This document shows, in pieces, positions 41,386 through 50,348 of a DNA stretch of 52,044 nucleotides; position 1 is the first letter of the stretch, and each line of letters starts with the position of its first letter. Source of the stretch: Streptomyces sp. WM6378 (GTDB lineage: Bacteria > Actinomycetota > Actinomycetes > Streptomycetales > Streptomycetaceae). A model generated the notes under the pieces. It ran no database searches and was not told the origin of the DNA. It worked only from the letters and a program-made list of their open reading frames with translations. Position numbers and translations under genes: made by a program. The DNA is taken from the NCBI RefSeq assembly GCF_001279695.1, contig NZ_LGDD01000316.1:1-52044 (forward strand), written 5' to 3'.

Positions 41386-42408
41386 CTACTCCTCCCCGAG
41401 CACCACCACTCCCCCAACCCCAAAGGCAACGCCAACCGCCGCCCCCACCTCCGGCGCCCCCTCCAACCCGCACTCCGCCTCCAGCAACGGCCCCCCGCCG
41501 GGCCGCAGCCGGAGCGCCACGTGGTTGCCCCGGAACGTCCGCCCCACCACCTCGCAGGGCAACCCCTCCCGCTCCCCCACGAGCCGGACGCCCGCCGGGC
41601 GGACCAGGACGCGCACCGGGCCCTGCGGCGAGCCGGCCGGGACCGGGACCTTTCCCCAGGCCGTGTCCGCGGCCTCCCCCGAGACCGTCGCCGGGACCAC
41701 GTTCTCGAAGCCCAGGAAGCGGGCCACGAATTCGGAGGCCGGGTGCTGCCAGACCTCCAGCGGCGTGCCGGTCTGCGCGATGCGGCCGTCCCGCATCACC
41801 ACCACCCGGTCGGCCAGCGCGAACGCCTCGCCCTGGTCGTGCGTGACGGCCAGGACGGTGGTGCCCAACCGGCCGAACAAAGAACGGAGTTCGACCACCA
41901 GGCGCTCGCGCAGCGTGCGGTCCAGCTGGCCCAGCGGCTCGTCCAGCATCAGGAGGCGGGGGGAAGGTGCCAGCGCCCTCGCGAGCGCGACGCGCTGCTG
42001 TTCGCCGCCGGACAGGGCCGCGACGGCCCGCCCGCCCGCGCCCGGCAGCCCGACCAGGTCGAGCAACTCGCCCACCCTGCGCGCCTGTTCACCCCGCGAG
42101 GCCCCCCGCATGCGCAGCCCGAACGCCACGTTCCCGGCGACGTCGCGCTGCGGGAAGAGCTGGTGGTCCTGGAACATCAGGCCGAGACCGCGTTTGTGTA
42201 CGGGTACCCCCGACTGGTCGGCGCCGCCCAACAACACCCGCCCGCCGGTGAGGGGTTGAAGGCCCGCGACGACCCGCAGCAGCGTCGACTTGCCGCTGCC
42301 GCTGGGACCGAGCACGCACACCGTCTCGTGGTCGGCGACCTCCAGGTCGACCGCGTCGAGCGCGGCCCGCTGTCCGAACCGTACGGTCACACCGTCGAGC
42401 TTCAGCAT
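41386..42408 (-). CDS. thiQ: thiamine ABC transporter ATP-binding protein (ThiQ-like)
   Basis: A 340-aa ATPase with Walker A GPSGSGKST, Q-loop MFQDHQLFPQRD, signature LSGGEQQRVALARAL, Walker B LLMLDEPLGQLD and switch His in AVTHDQGEA. A C-terminal TOBE-like domain (about 240-340) makes it longer than enterobacterial ThiQ. It energises the fused permease, whose stop overlaps its ATG by one nt (TGATG). Its substrate is assigned because the operon is controlled by a TPP riboswitch and carries a thiamine-type binding protein. It ends 10 nt from repeat element C, which may terminate the operon. Confidence 0.88.
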   Translation of the reverse strand: MLKLDGVTVRFGQRAALDAVDLEVADHETVCVLGPSGSGKSTLLRVVAGLQPLTGGRVLLGGADQSGVPVHKRGLGLMFQDHQLFPQRDVAGNVAFGLRMRGASRGEQARRVGELLDLVGLPGAGGRAVAALSGGEQQRVALARALAPSPRLLMLDEPLGQLDRTLRERLVVELRSLFGRLGTTVLAVTHDQGEAFALADRVVVMRDGRIAQTGTPLEVWQHPASEFVARFLGFENVVPATVSGEAADTAWGKVPVPAGSPQGPVRVLVRPAGVRLVGEREGLPCEVVGRTFRGNHVALRLRPGGGPLLEAECGLEGAPEVGAAVGVAFGVGGVVVLGEE

Positions 42409-44096
42409 CAGAACTCCCCGCTCCGGTCGGTCCGGATGCGTTCCAGGACGAGCAGCGACACCGCGCACACCACCATCAGAATCGTGCTGAGGGCCATCGC
42501 CTGGCCGTAGTTGAGGTCGCCGGCCCGGCCGAGGAGGCGGGCCACGGCGACGGGCAGCGTCGGGTGGTCGGGCCGGGCGATGAACACGGTCGCCCCGAAC
42601 TCGCCGAGCGACACCGCGAACGCGAAGCCCGCCGCGACCAGCAGCGCCCGCCGCACCAGCGGCAGATCCACCTCGCGCCAGGCCCGCAGCGGGGACGCCC
42701 CGAGCACGGCCGCCGCCTCGCGCAGCCGCCCGTCCACCGCGCGCAGCACCGGCAGCATGATCCGTACGACGAAGGGGGTGCCCACCAGCGCCTGGGCGAG
42801 CGGCACCAGGATCCAGGAGGTCCTCAGGTCAAGCGGCGGCTCGTCGAGGGTGATCAGGAAGCCGAAGCCGACGGTCACGGCGGAGACGCCGAGCGGCAGC
42901 ATCAGGAGGGCGTCGAAGCCCCGGATCAGACGGCCGCTGCCGCGCCGGGTCAGGGCGGCCGCCGCGAGCCCGCCGATGAGGAGCGCGATGGCGGTGGCGG
43001 CGAGGGCGTACTGGAGCGAGTTCCAGATCGCCTCGATGGGCGGCACGAGGAAGCTGCCGTTGTCCCCGGCGGCCTGGAGCGCCCGGTAGTAGCCGAGGCC
43101 GTAGCCGTCGGGGGTGTCCAGGGAGCGTTCGATCAGTACGCCGACGGGGAGCAGGATCAAGAGCGCCACGACGGCGAGGACCGAGGCGAGCAGCGTCCAC
43201 TGTCCGGCGCCGCGCGGGCGCCGCGCGGTCTGGGCGGGGTCGACGAGTTTCAGCGCACTCTCGCGGCGGCGCACCGTCCGGGCGTGCACGGCGAGGATCG
43301 CGCCGACCGCCACGAACTGCACGAGGGTGAGGACGGCCGCGGTCGGCAGGTCGAGGAGTTCGGCGGTCTGGCGGTAGATCTCCACTTCGAGGGTGGAGAA
43401 GGTGGGGCCGCCGAGGATCTGGACGACGCCGAACGAGGTGAAGGTGAAGAGGAAGACCATGAGGGCTGCGGCGGCGACCGCGGGGCCGAGCGCGGGCAGC
43501 GTCACCTTGCGCCAGGCAGCGAACCGGGAGGCGCCGAGGACGCGGGCGGCCTCTTCCTGGCGGGGGTCGAGCTGCGACCACAGGCCGCCGACGGTGCGGA
43601 CGACCACCGCGTAGTTGAAGAAGACGTGGGCGAGCAGGATCGCCCACACCGTGGTGTCCAGGCGCACCCCCCACAGCTGGTCGAGCAGCCCGCCGCGGCC
43701 GAGCAGCGCGAGGAACGCGGTGCCCACGACGACGGTCGGCAGCACGAACGGCACGGTCACGACGGCCCGCAGGAGCTGCTTGCCAGGGAAGTCGAGGCGT
43801 GCGAAGACGTACGCGCCGGGCAGCGCGATCAGGAGGGTGAGCGCCGTGGAGGCGAGCGCCTGCCAGGTCGTGAACCACAGGACGTGCCCGATGTCGGGGT
43901 CGCTCAGGACCTCGCCGATCCGGCCGAACTGCCAGGCGCCGTCCGCCTTGAGCCCGCGGCCGACGATGGCGGCCACGGGCCAGGCGAAGAACACGGCGAA
44001 GAACACGACGGGCAGGGCCATCAGGCCGAGCCGCACCGCGTTCCGCCGCAGTTTCGGGCCTACTTCAGGACGAGCGAGGACCACGTCTTGACCCAC
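42408..44096 (-). CDS. thiP: thiamine ABC transporter permease, fused double-domain (ThiP-like)
   Basis: A 562-aa permease made of two homologous membrane domains of about 250 residues, with about twelve helices in total. Two EAA loops are visible: EEAARVLGASRFAAWRKVTLP in the first half and REAAAVLGASPLRAWREVDLP in the second. It thus forms the whole channel as one chain, as in ThiP and FbpB-type importers. The GTG start at 44096 overlaps the end of thiB by 37 nt; GTG 44084 is an alternative. It overlaps thiQ by one nt. Iron(III) importers share this architecture, but the riboswitch favours thiamine. Confidence 0.88.
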   Translation of the reverse strand: MGQDVVLARPEVGPKLRRNAVRLGLMALPVVFFAVFFAWPVAAIVGRGLKADGAWQFGRIGEVLSDPDIGHVLWFTTWQALASTALTLLIALPGAYVFARLDFPGKQLLRAVVTVPFVLPTVVVGTAFLALLGRGGLLDQLWGVRLDTTVWAILLAHVFFNYAVVVRTVGGLWSQLDPRQEEAARVLGASRFAAWRKVTLPALGPAVAAAALMVFLFTFTSFGVVQILGGPTFSTLEVEIYRQTAELLDLPTAAVLTLVQFVAVGAILAVHARTVRRRESALKLVDPAQTARRPRGAGQWTLLASVLAVVALLILLPVGVLIERSLDTPDGYGLGYYRALQAAGDNGSFLVPPIEAIWNSLQYALAATAIALLIGGLAAAALTRRGSGRLIRGFDALLMLPLGVSAVTVGFGFLITLDEPPLDLRTSWILVPLAQALVGTPFVVRIMLPVLRAVDGRLREAAAVLGASPLRAWREVDLPLVRRALLVAAGFAFAVSLGEFGATVFIARPDHPTLPVAVARLLGRAGDLNYGQAMALSTILMVVCAVSLLVLERIRTDRSGEF

Positions 44097-45160
44097 TGGT
44101 CACGGTTCTTGGCGATCTTGTCGGGGGCGACGGTCGCCGAGTCCGTGATCTTCGCGCCGAACTTGGTGAACTCCGGCGGGACGGCGGCGTCCTTGGCGAC
44201 CGGGTCCACGAACATCTGGAGCGGCATGTCCTCCTGGAACTTCTTGGAGATCAGGAAGTCCAGGAGCGCCTTGCCGCCGGCCTCGTTCTTGGCGCCCTTG
44301 AGCAGGCCCGCGAACTCGGTCTGGCGGAAGCAGGTGCCGGTGGCGACGCCGGTGGGGGCCTCGGTGGGCCTGGGGTCGGCGTAGATCACCTCGGCGGGCG
44401 GGCTGGAGGCGTAGGAGACGACGAGCGGCCGGTCGCCCTTGGCCTTCTTGCCGCCGGCCGAGCCGGAGAAGTCCGTGTTGTAGGCCTGCTCCCAGCCGTC
44501 GACGACCTTGACGCCGTTGGCCTTCAGCTTCTTCCAGTAGTCCTGCCACCCGTCGTCGCCGTATTTGGCGACGGACCCGAGCATGAAGCCGAGCCCGGGC
44601 GAGGACGTCGCCACGTTCTCGGTGACGAGCAGGTCCTTGTACTCGGGCTTGATCAGGTCGTCGAAGGTCTGCGGAGGGCTGAGCTTCTTGTCCGCGAAGT
44701 ACTTCTTGTCGTAGTTGACGCAGATGTCGCCCGTGTCGATGGGCGTGACCCGGTGCTTGTCCTTGTCGAGCTGGACGTCGGCGGGAATCCGGTCCAGGCC
44801 CTTGGCCTCGTACGGCGTGAAGATGCCGTTGTCGAGGGCGCGCGAGAGCAGCGTGTTGTCGACGCCGAAGAACACGTCGCCGCGCGGGGAGCCCTTGGTG
44901 AGGATCTCCTGGTTGAGCGCGGCCCCGGCGTCCCCGCTCTTGAGGACCTTGACGGTGTAGCCGGTCTGCGCGGTGAACGCCTTGAGCACCGGATCCGAGG
45001 CGTTGAACGAGTCGTGACTGACCAGCGTCACCGTCTTGCTGCCGGATCCGCTTGCCTCGCCGGAGGTCTTCTTGCCGTCCGAGCCGCCGCAGGCCGCCAG
45101 CGTGGTGACCCCGAGGGCGGCGGCGACCGCGCCGGCCGCGAGCCTCTTGGTACTGCGCAT
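44060..45160 (-). CDS. thiB: thiamine-binding lipoprotein (ThiB/TbpA-like)
   Basis: A 366-aa extracytoplasmic solute-binding lipoprotein. A signal sequence with KRLAAGAVAAALGV ends in a lipobox LAAC, followed by a Gly/Ser-rich linker. The mature part has VTLVSHDSFNASDPVLKAF, DVFFGVDNTLLSRAL, DTGDICVNYDKKYF and a VATGTCFRQTEFAG segment, all typical of thiamine-binding ThiB proteins. It captures thiamine or its phosphates for the ThiP/ThiQ importer. ATG 45158-45160 follows an AGGAGG site. A TPP riboswitch (45251-45356) and a hairpin (45200-45234) lie in the leader. The last 37 nt overlap thiP. Confidence 0.92.
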   Translation of the reverse strand: MRSTKRLAAGAVAAALGVTTLAACGGSDGKKTSGEASGSGSKTVTLVSHDSFNASDPVLKAFTAQTGYTVKVLKSGDAGAALNQEILTKGSPRGDVFFGVDNTLLSRALDNGIFTPYEAKGLDRIPADVQLDKDKHRVTPIDTGDICVNYDKKYFADKKLSPPQTFDDLIKPEYKDLLVTENVATSSPGLGFMLGSVAKYGDDGWQDYWKKLKANGVKVVDGWEQAYNTDFSGSAGGKKAKGDRPLVVSYASSPPAEVIYADPRPTEAPTGVATGTCFRQTEFAGLLKGAKNEAGGKALLDFLISKKFQEDMPLQMFVDPVAKDAAVPPEFTKFGAKITDSATVAPDKIAKNRDQWVKTWSSLVLK

Positions 45161-45199
45161 TTCTTCATTCCTCCTGGAGATGACCAGGAAGAGACGCGG

Positions 45200-45234
45200 C
45201 CCTGCCCGCACGACTTCAGGTCGTGCGGGCAGGG
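45200..45234 (-). terminator. 15-bp hairpin between the TPP riboswitch and thiB
   Basis: A perfect 15-bp stem (45200-45214 with 45220-45234) with a 5-nt loop starts 16 nt past the riboswitch and ends 39 nt before thiB. It is well placed as the expression-platform terminator formed when TPP is bound. There is no run of U after it, so a different mechanism cannot be excluded. It does not occlude the AGGAGG site. Confidence 0.75.
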
Positions 45235-45250
45235 CGCAACAGCTTGAGTA

Positions 45251-45356
45251 ATCGCCGAACTTCCTACCCCGAATGACCGGGGCAAGGTTCAGAGGGTCTG
45301 CGGTCCGTGTCCCTTGCGGGCACCGCACTCTCAGCGCTGTGGCGCTCCCCTGTCGG
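45251..45356 (-). ncRNA. TPP riboswitch (THI element)
   Basis: On the minus strand the leader contains the THI-box signatures: GGGGAGCGCC, then GCTGAGAG (45328-45335), then GACCCTCTGAACC (45286-45298) and GTAGGAAG. The ends CCGA and TCGG (45353-45356 with 45255-45258) close helix P1. It binds thiamine pyrophosphate and should shut off thiBPQ when the vitamin is plentiful. The P3 arm region (about 45301-45325) is a GC-rich stem. Confidence 0.95.
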
Positions 45357-45456
45357 AATATGCAGATGTTGCCAGCCAGGTTACACGGGGCCCCTGACAG
45401 GCCCCCGGCCGTTCTGCCCCTCGGACTCCGGCCCGCTCGGACTACCGCTCGTCGGA

Positions 45457-46563
45457 CTACCGCTCGGAGGCGGCGAGCTGCCCACAGGCTCCGTCGATCT
45501 CCTGGCCCCGGGTGTCGCGGACGGTCACGGGCACGCCGTGGGCCGCGATGGCCTCGACGAACGCCTTCTCGTCCTCGGGCCGCGAGGCCGTCCACTTGGA
45601 GCCCGGCGTCGGGTTCAGCGGGATGAGGTTGACGTGCACCCGCTTGCCCTTGAGGAGCCTGCCGAGCAGATCGCCGCGCCACGCCTGGTCGTTGATGTCG
45701 CGGATCAGGGCGTACTCGATGGAGATGCGGCGCCCAGACTTCTCGGCGTACTCCCACGCGGCGTCGAGGACCTCGCGGACCTTCCACCGGGTGTTGACCG
45801 GTACGAGGGTGTCGCGGAGCTCGTCGTCGGGAGCGTGCAGGCTCACCGCGAGGCGGCACTTGAAGCCCTCGTCGGCGAAGCGGTGCATGGCGGGCACCAG
45901 GCCCACGGTGGAGACGGTGATGCCGCGCTGCGACAGGCCCAGGCCGTCCGGCTCGGGGTCGGTGAGCCGGCGGATGGCGCCGACGACGCGCTTGTAGTTG
46001 GCGAGCGGCTCGCCCATGCCCATGAAGACGATGTTGGACAGGCGGGCAGGTCCTCCCGGGACCTCGCCGTCGCGCAGCGCCCGCATGCCGTCGACGATCT
46101 GGTGCACGATCTCGGCGGTCGACAGGTTGCGGTCGAGGCCCGCCTGGCCGGTGGCGCAGAACGGGCAGTTCATGCCGCAGCCGGCCTGCGAGGAGATGCA
46201 CATCGTCACCCGGTCCGGGTAGCGCATCAGGACGGACTCGACGAGCGTCCCGTCGTGCAGCTTCCACAGCGTCTTGCGGGTGGTGTCGTCGTCGCAGGAG
46301 ATGTGGCGGACGACCGACATCAGGTCGGGAAGGAGCTCCTCCTGGAGCCGGCCGCGCGCGGCGAGCGGGATGTCCGTCCACTCCGCCGGGTCGTGGGCGT
46401 ACCGCGCGAAGTAGTGCTGCGAGAGCTGCTTGGCGCGGAACGGCTTCTCGCCGATCGCGGCGACGGCTTCCTTGCGCTCGGCGGGCGAGAGGTCGGCGAG
46501 GTGCCGCGGCGGCTTCTTGGCTCCGCGGGGGGCGACGAAAGTGAGTTCTCCGGGCTTGGGCAT
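45457..46563 (-). CDS. rlmN: 23S rRNA (adenine(2503)-C(2))-methyltransferase
   Basis: A 368-aa radical-SAM methyltransferase that methylates C2 of A2503 in 23S rRNA and A37 of some tRNAs. The radical-SAM cluster motif CxxxCxxC is Cys129, Cys133 and Cys136 in [18 protein letters not shown] follows, as does the C-terminal DGACGQL with the methyl-transferring cysteine. Length and motif order match RlmN and not Cfr. The ATG is at 46561-46563. It is 91 nt downstream of cdsA, past a terminator, so probably has its own promoter; none was clear. Confidence 0.95.
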   Translation of the reverse strand: MPKPGELTFVAPRGAKKPPRHLADLSPAERKEAVAAIGEKPFRAKQLSQHYFARYAHDPAEWTDIPLAARGRLQEELLPDLMSVVRHISCDDDTTRKTLWKLHDGTLVESVLMRYPDRVTMCISSQAGCGMNCPFCATGQAGLDRNLSTAEIVHQIVDGMRALRDGEVPGGPARLSNIVFMGMGEPLANYKRVVGAIRRLTDPEPDGLGLSQRGITVSTVGLVPAMHRFADEGFKCRLAVSLHAPDDELRDTLVPVNTRWKVREVLDAAWEYAEKSGRRISIEYALIRDINDQAWRGDLLGRLLKGKRVHVNLIPLNPTPGSKWTASRPEDEKAFVEAIAAHGVPVTVRDTRGQEIDGACGQLAASER

Positions 46564-46593
46564 GGTTCCTCAAGTGTCTCAGACGTACGGAAA

Positions 46594-46624
46594 AGGGCTC
46601 GCCGTCCTGTGGACGACGAGCCCT
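46594..46624 (-). terminator. intrinsic terminator after cdsA
   Basis: A stem of 8 plus 5 bp with a single C/A mismatch (46594-46607 with 46611-46624) has a 3-nt loop and, on the minus strand, four T at its 3' end. It begins 30 nt past the cdsA stop and closes the frr-cdsA transcript. Confidence 0.82.
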
Positions 46625-46653
46625 CACCGTTCAAAGCGATACAAAAACGCAGG

Positions 46654-47760
46654 TCAGCCGTTTCCGACGAACACCACGAGCAGCAGCCACACCACCGGAG
46701 CCGTCGGCAGCAAGGAGTCGAGCCGGTCCATGATGCCGCCGTGGCCCGGAAGCAGCGTGCCCATGTCCTTGATGCCGAGGTCCCGCTTGATCATCGACTC
46801 GCCGAGGTCGCCGAGCGTGGCGCTGCACGCGACCGCGAGGCCGAGCAGCAGTCCCTGCCACCACGTGCCGTCGTCGATCAGGAACTGCATGCACAGCGCG
46901 CCCGCCACCATCGCGAACGACACCGCGCCGAACAGGCCCTCGCGGGTCTTTCCGGGGCTGATGCGCGGCGCCAGCTTGTGCCTGCCGAAGCGCCAGCCGA
47001 TCGCGTACGCGCCCGTGTCGCTGACCACGGTCAGGAGCAGGAAGGTGAGCACCCGCCAGGGTCCGTCGTCCGCGGTGAGCAGCATCGCGACGAACGTGGC
47101 GAGGAACGGCACGTAGAACGCCGCGAAGACGCCCGCCGTGACGTCCCGCAGATAGCCCTCGGGCGGTTCGGTCATCCGCCACACGAGGACCGCGAGCGAG
47201 GTGAGGGCCATCGCGACCCAGGCCCCCTCGGCGCCGCTGACGTACCCGGCGACGACCATCGCCGCGCCGCCGACCGCGAGCGGTACCAGCGGCGCCTTGA
47301 TCTGCTTGCGTTCTTCGAGGCGGCTGGTCAGCTCCCACAGCCCGACGACCACGGCGACCGCGATGACGCCCACGAAGACGGCCTTCACGATGAAGAGCGA
47401 CGCGAGGATGACCGCGCCGAGCCCCACGCCGACCCCTATCGCGGCCCGCAGGTCGCGGCCCGCCTTCTTCTTCTCCGGCTGGGCGGGCACGGGGGGCACG
47501 GGCGGAGGGCTTGCCATGGGCTCCTGCGGCGTCTCGTCGCGGAAGTCAGGGCCGCCCGGCAGAGCGGCCCCCAAGTCGTGTACGCGGCCTTCGGCGTCTC
47601 TGCCCGCATCGGGCAGGACGGGCATCTGCTGCGTCCTCGACACGGGCGGGGCGTCATACGCATCGTATGCAGGCCCCGCCGGGAACGCCCCCTGGGAAGG
47701 CCCCTCGGGGGTTCCCCAGTATTCGGGTCTCGGCGGAGCCCCCCAGGAAGAGTCGTTCAT
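46654..47760 (-). CDS. cdsA: phosphatidate cytidylyltransferase
   Basis: A 368-aa membrane enzyme that makes CDP-diacylglycerol from CTP and phosphatidate, the branch point of phospholipid synthesis. The first 100 residues are proline-rich and probably disordered ([15 protein letters not shown] start). Seven to eight membrane helices follow. The CDP-DG synthase signature near the C-terminus reads ESMIKRDLGIKDMG then LLPGHGGIMDRLDS, with the two catalytic Asp residues intact. ATG 47758-47760 overlaps the frr stop by one nt (TGATG), so it is co-translated with frr. The long N-terminal tail is common in streptomycete homologues. Confidence 0.94.
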   Translation of the reverse strand: MNDSSWGAPPRPEYWGTPEGPSQGAFPAGPAYDAYDAPPVSRTQQMPVLPDAGRDAEGRVHDLGAALPGGPDFRDETPQEPMASPPPVPPVPAQPEKKKAGRDLRAAIGVGVGLGAVILASLFIVKAVFVGVIAVAVVVGLWELTSRLEERKQIKAPLVPLAVGGAAMVVAGYVSGAEGAWVAMALTSLAVLVWRMTEPPEGYLRDVTAGVFAAFYVPFLATFVAMLLTADDGPWRVLTFLLLTVVSDTGAYAIGWRFGRHKLAPRISPGKTREGLFGAVSFAMVAGALCMQFLIDDGTWWQGLLLGLAVACSATLGDLGESMIKRDLGIKDMGTLLPGHGGIMDRLDSLLPTAPVVWLLLVVFVGNG

Positions 47761-48317
47761 CAGACCTCGAGCAGCTCGGCTTCCTTGTGCTTGAGCAGCT
47801 CGTCGACCTGCGCCACGTACTTGGCGGTGGTGTCGTCGAGCTCCTTCTCCGCACGGCGGACCTCGTCCTCGCCGGACTCCTTGTCCTTGACGAGCTTGTC
47901 GAGGGCGTCCTTGGCCTTGCGGCGCACGGCGCGGATCGAGACCTTGGAGTCCTCGGCCTTGGTGCGCGCGACCTTGATGTAGTCCTTGCGGCGCTCTTCG
48001 GTCAGCTCCGGGAAGTTCACGCGGATGATGCTGCCGTCGTTGCTCGGGTTGACGCCGAGGTCCGAGTCGCGGATGGCCTGCTCGATGTTGCGCAGCGCGC
48101 TCTTGTCGAACGGGGTCACGACCGCCATGCGCGGCTCCGGGACGGAGAACGAGGCGAGCTGGTTGATCGGCGTCAGCGCACCGTAGTAGTCCGCCACGAT
48201 CTTGTTGAACATCGCCGGGTGCGCACGCCCGGTGCGAATCGCGGCGAAGTCCTCCTTGGCGACCACCACGGCCTTCTCCATCTTCTCCTCGGCCTCGAGG
48301 AGGATTTCTTCGATCAC
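47760..48317 (-). CDS. frr: ribosome recycling factor
   Basis: A 185-aa factor, the standard length, that splits the post-termination ribosome together with EF-G. Characteristic segments are [45 protein letters not shown] and the C-terminal [18 protein letters not shown] choose GTG 48315-48317 ([12 protein letters not shown]), matching the usual N-terminus; a GTG one codon earlier is also possible. GCAGGAG upstream serves as the ribosome-binding site. It lies 124 nt downstream of pyrH and overlaps cdsA by one nt. Confidence 0.96.
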   Translation of the reverse strand: MIEEILLEAEEKMEKAVVVAKEDFAAIRTGRAHPAMFNKIVADYYGALTPINQLASFSVPEPRMAVVTPFDKSALRNIEQAIRDSDLGVNPSNDGSIIRVNFPELTEERRKDYIKVARTKAEDSKVSIRAVRRKAKDALDKLVKDKESGEDEVRRAEKELDDTTAKYVAQVDELLKHKEAELLEV

Positions 48318-48441
48318 CACTTGCTCCTGCATGTCTTGGGTGGGCCGGGAGTTCTCAGTGCGACCTGATCCCTTGGGCCCTGGATAACCAGCGTCTTTCC
48401 CTGCACGGTGTCCGACCGGCAGGGGATTGTCCATCCCCCGG

Positions 48442-49230
48442 TCAGGCCCGGGTGCCCTGGTCGCTCACGAGAGTGCCGATCTTCTCACCCTTGACGGCGC
48501 GCGCGATGTTGCCCGCCGTCAGGAGCTCGAAGACGAGGATCGGGAGGTTGTTGTCGCGGCACAGGGTGATCGCGGTCATGTCGGCGACCTTCAGGTCCCG
48601 GGTGATGACCTCGCCGTACTCAAGGGCGTCGAACTTCACCGCGTCGGGGTTGACGCGGGGGTCGGAGTCGTAGACGCCGTCCACCCCGTTCTTGCCCATC
48701 AGCATGGCCTCGGCGTCGATCTCCAGGGCACGCTGGGCGGCGGTGGTGTCGGTGGAGAAGTAGGGCATGCCCATGCCGGCGCCGAAGATGACGACGCGGC
48801 CCTTCTCCAGGTGGCGTACGGCCCGCAGCGGGATGTACGGCTCGGCGACCTGGCCCATCGTGATGGCGGTCTGGACGCGCGAGTCGATGCCCTCCTTCTC
48901 CAGGAAGTCCTGGAGGGCGAGGCAGTTCATGACCGTACCGAGCATGCCCATGTAGTCGGAGCGGGCCCGGTCCATGCCGCGCTGCTGGAGCTCGGCGCCC
49001 CGGAAGAAGTTGCCTCCGCCGATGACGACGGCGATCTGTGCGCCGTCCCGGACGACTGCGGCGATCTCGCGGGCGATGTTGTGCACGACGTCGGGATCGA
49101 CACCGAGCCCCCCACCGCCGGCGAACGCCTCACCGGAAAGCTTCAGCATGAAGCGCCCGGCCACCTTGCCGTCATCGCGCTTGTGGTCGGCCGAGTGATC
49201 GGCCTTGGCGGCGTCCGCGCCCTGATTCAT
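48442..49230 (-). CDS. pyrH: uridylate kinase (UMP kinase)
   Basis: A 262-aa amino-acid-kinase-fold enzyme that phosphorylates UMP to UDP. Motifs include [37 protein letters not shown] and the nucleotide-binding [16 protein letters not shown] (one letter differs, MLMGK). An N-terminal extension of about 24 charged residues precedes the conserved core. ATG 49228-49230 follows a GAGGAGAT site. It sits between tsf and frr in the usual bacterial order. A hairpin in the leader (49258-49302) separates it from tsf. Confidence 0.96.
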   Translation of the reverse strand: MNQGADAAKADHSADHKRDDGKVAGRFMLKLSGEAFAGGGGLGVDPDVVHNIAREIAAVVRDGAQIAVVIGGGNFFRGAELQQRGMDRARSDYMGMLGTVMNCLALQDFLEKEGIDSRVQTAITMGQVAEPYIPLRAVRHLEKGRVVIFGAGMGMPYFSTDTTAAQRALEIDAEAMLMGKNGVDGVYDSDPRVNPDAVKFDALEYGEVITRDLKVADMTAITLCRDNNLPILVFELLTAGNIARAVKGEKIGTLVSDQGTRA

Positions 49231-49257
49231 GGGGATCTCCTCGTGCACATACGAAGA

Positions 49258-49302
49258 AGGCCATTGCCGGTGGGTACTCGTGGTCCCTAGCGGCAATGGC
49301 CT
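49258..49302 (-). terminator. 12-bp hairpin between tsf and pyrH
   Basis: A perfect 12-bp stem (49258-49269 with 49291-49302) with a 21-nt loop lies between the tsf stop and the pyrH start. It may terminate the rpsB-tsf transcript partially, or act as a pyrH leader structure; the long loop makes it less certain than a simple terminator. Confidence 0.55.
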
Positions 49303-49390
49303 CCTCGTCAGATCTGCGGTCGTCCGTCGCGTGCGCGGCCGACGACTGCCTCAGACCCTAGCGGGGTCTAGTGTCGAACGCTGAACAGAC

Positions 49391-50227
49391 TCAGATGCCG
49401 ACCTTGATGCGCGAGAAGCGCTTCAGGGTGACACCGGCCTCCTTCAGAACCTGCTCGACGGACTTCTTGTTGTCCAGCGCGTACGGCTGGCCAAGCAGCG
49501 TGGCGTCCTTGAAGAAGCCGTTGACGCGACCCTCGACGATCTTCGGGAGCGCGGCCTCGGGCTTGCCCTCGGCGCGGGTGGTCTCCTCGGCGACACGACG
49601 CTCGGTCTCGACGACCTCGGCCGGAACGTCCTCACGGGTGAGGTACTTCGGCGCAAAAGCGGCGATGTGCTGCGCGACGCCCTTGGCGATCTCGGCGTTC
49701 TCCTGGTCGAACTCGACGAGGACACCGATCTGCGGCGGCAGGTCAGGCATGGTGCGGTGCATGTACGCGGCCACATAACCGCCCGTGAACTGCGCGAAGC
49801 GGTCCAGGACGATCTTCTCGCCGAGGTTGGCGTTGGCCTCGTCGACGAACGCCTGGACGGTCTTGCCGGCCTCGATCTCGGAGGCGAGCAGCGCGGCGAT
49901 GTCGGCCGGGGAGGTGGCGGCGACGTGCTCGGCCAGCTTGGCGGCGACGGCCTGGAACTTGTCACCCTTGGCGACGAAGTCCGTCTCGCACTTCAGCTCG
50001 ACGAGGACGCCGGAGGTCTTGTCCTCGGAGATGAGGGAGACGACGGCGCCGTTCTCGGCAGAACGGCCCTCGCGCTTGGCGACGCCCTTCTGACCCTTGA
50101 TGCGCAGGGCCTCGACGGCCTTGTCGACGTTGCCGTCGGCCTCGTCCAGGGCCTTCTTGCAGTCCATCATGCCGGCGCCGGTGAGCTCACGGAGCTTCTT
50201 GACGTCAGCGGCGGTGTAGTTCGCCAT
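49391..50227 (-). CDS. tsf: translation elongation factor Ts
   Basis: A 278-aa guanine-nucleotide exchange factor for EF-Tu. The N-terminal UBA-like domain has [19 protein letters not shown]. The exchange core has [12 protein letters not shown] and a conserved [20 protein letters not shown] segment. The C-terminal [20 protein letters not shown] is present. Start ATG 50225-50227; length and domains are normal for actinobacteria. It follows rpsB by 121 nt with a 12-bp hairpin between. Confidence 0.97.
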   Translation of the reverse strand: MANYTAADVKKLRELTGAGMMDCKKALDEADGNVDKAVEALRIKGQKGVAKREGRSAENGAVVSLISEDKTSGVLVELKCETDFVAKGDKFQAVAAKLAEHVAATSPADIAALLASEIEAGKTVQAFVDEANANLGEKIVLDRFAQFTGGYVAAYMHRTMPDLPPQIGVLVEFDQENAEIAKGVAQHIAAFAPKYLTREDVPAEVVETERRVAEETTRAEGKPEAALPKIVEGRVNGFFKDATLLGQPYALDNKKSVEQVLKEAGVTLKRFSRIKVGI

Positions 50228-50288
50228 GAGTCTGTGTTTCTCTCTCGGAGTCTAGAAAGATCTACGAAGATCTGCGGGGCTACGGGTC

Positions 50289-50317
50289 GACGGCGGGGGC
50301 TTGTGGCCCCCGCCGTC
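50289..50317 (-). terminator. 12-bp hairpin between rpsB and tsf (attenuator candidate)
   Basis: A perfect 12-bp stem (50289-50300 with 50306-50317) and a 5-nt loop sit 32 nt past the rpsB stop and 61 nt before the tsf start. Because both genes are normally co-transcribed, it probably lets only part of the transcripts continue into tsf. Confidence 0.7.
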
Positions 50318-50348
50318 AACTACCGAACCTGTGGGTCCCTGTAAAGGG

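Noticed and set aside
45200..45234. A transposon end at the perfect 15-bp inverted repeat before thiB
   Set aside because: Its short loop and position between a TPP aptamer and the ribosome-binding site make an RNA hairpin far more likely.
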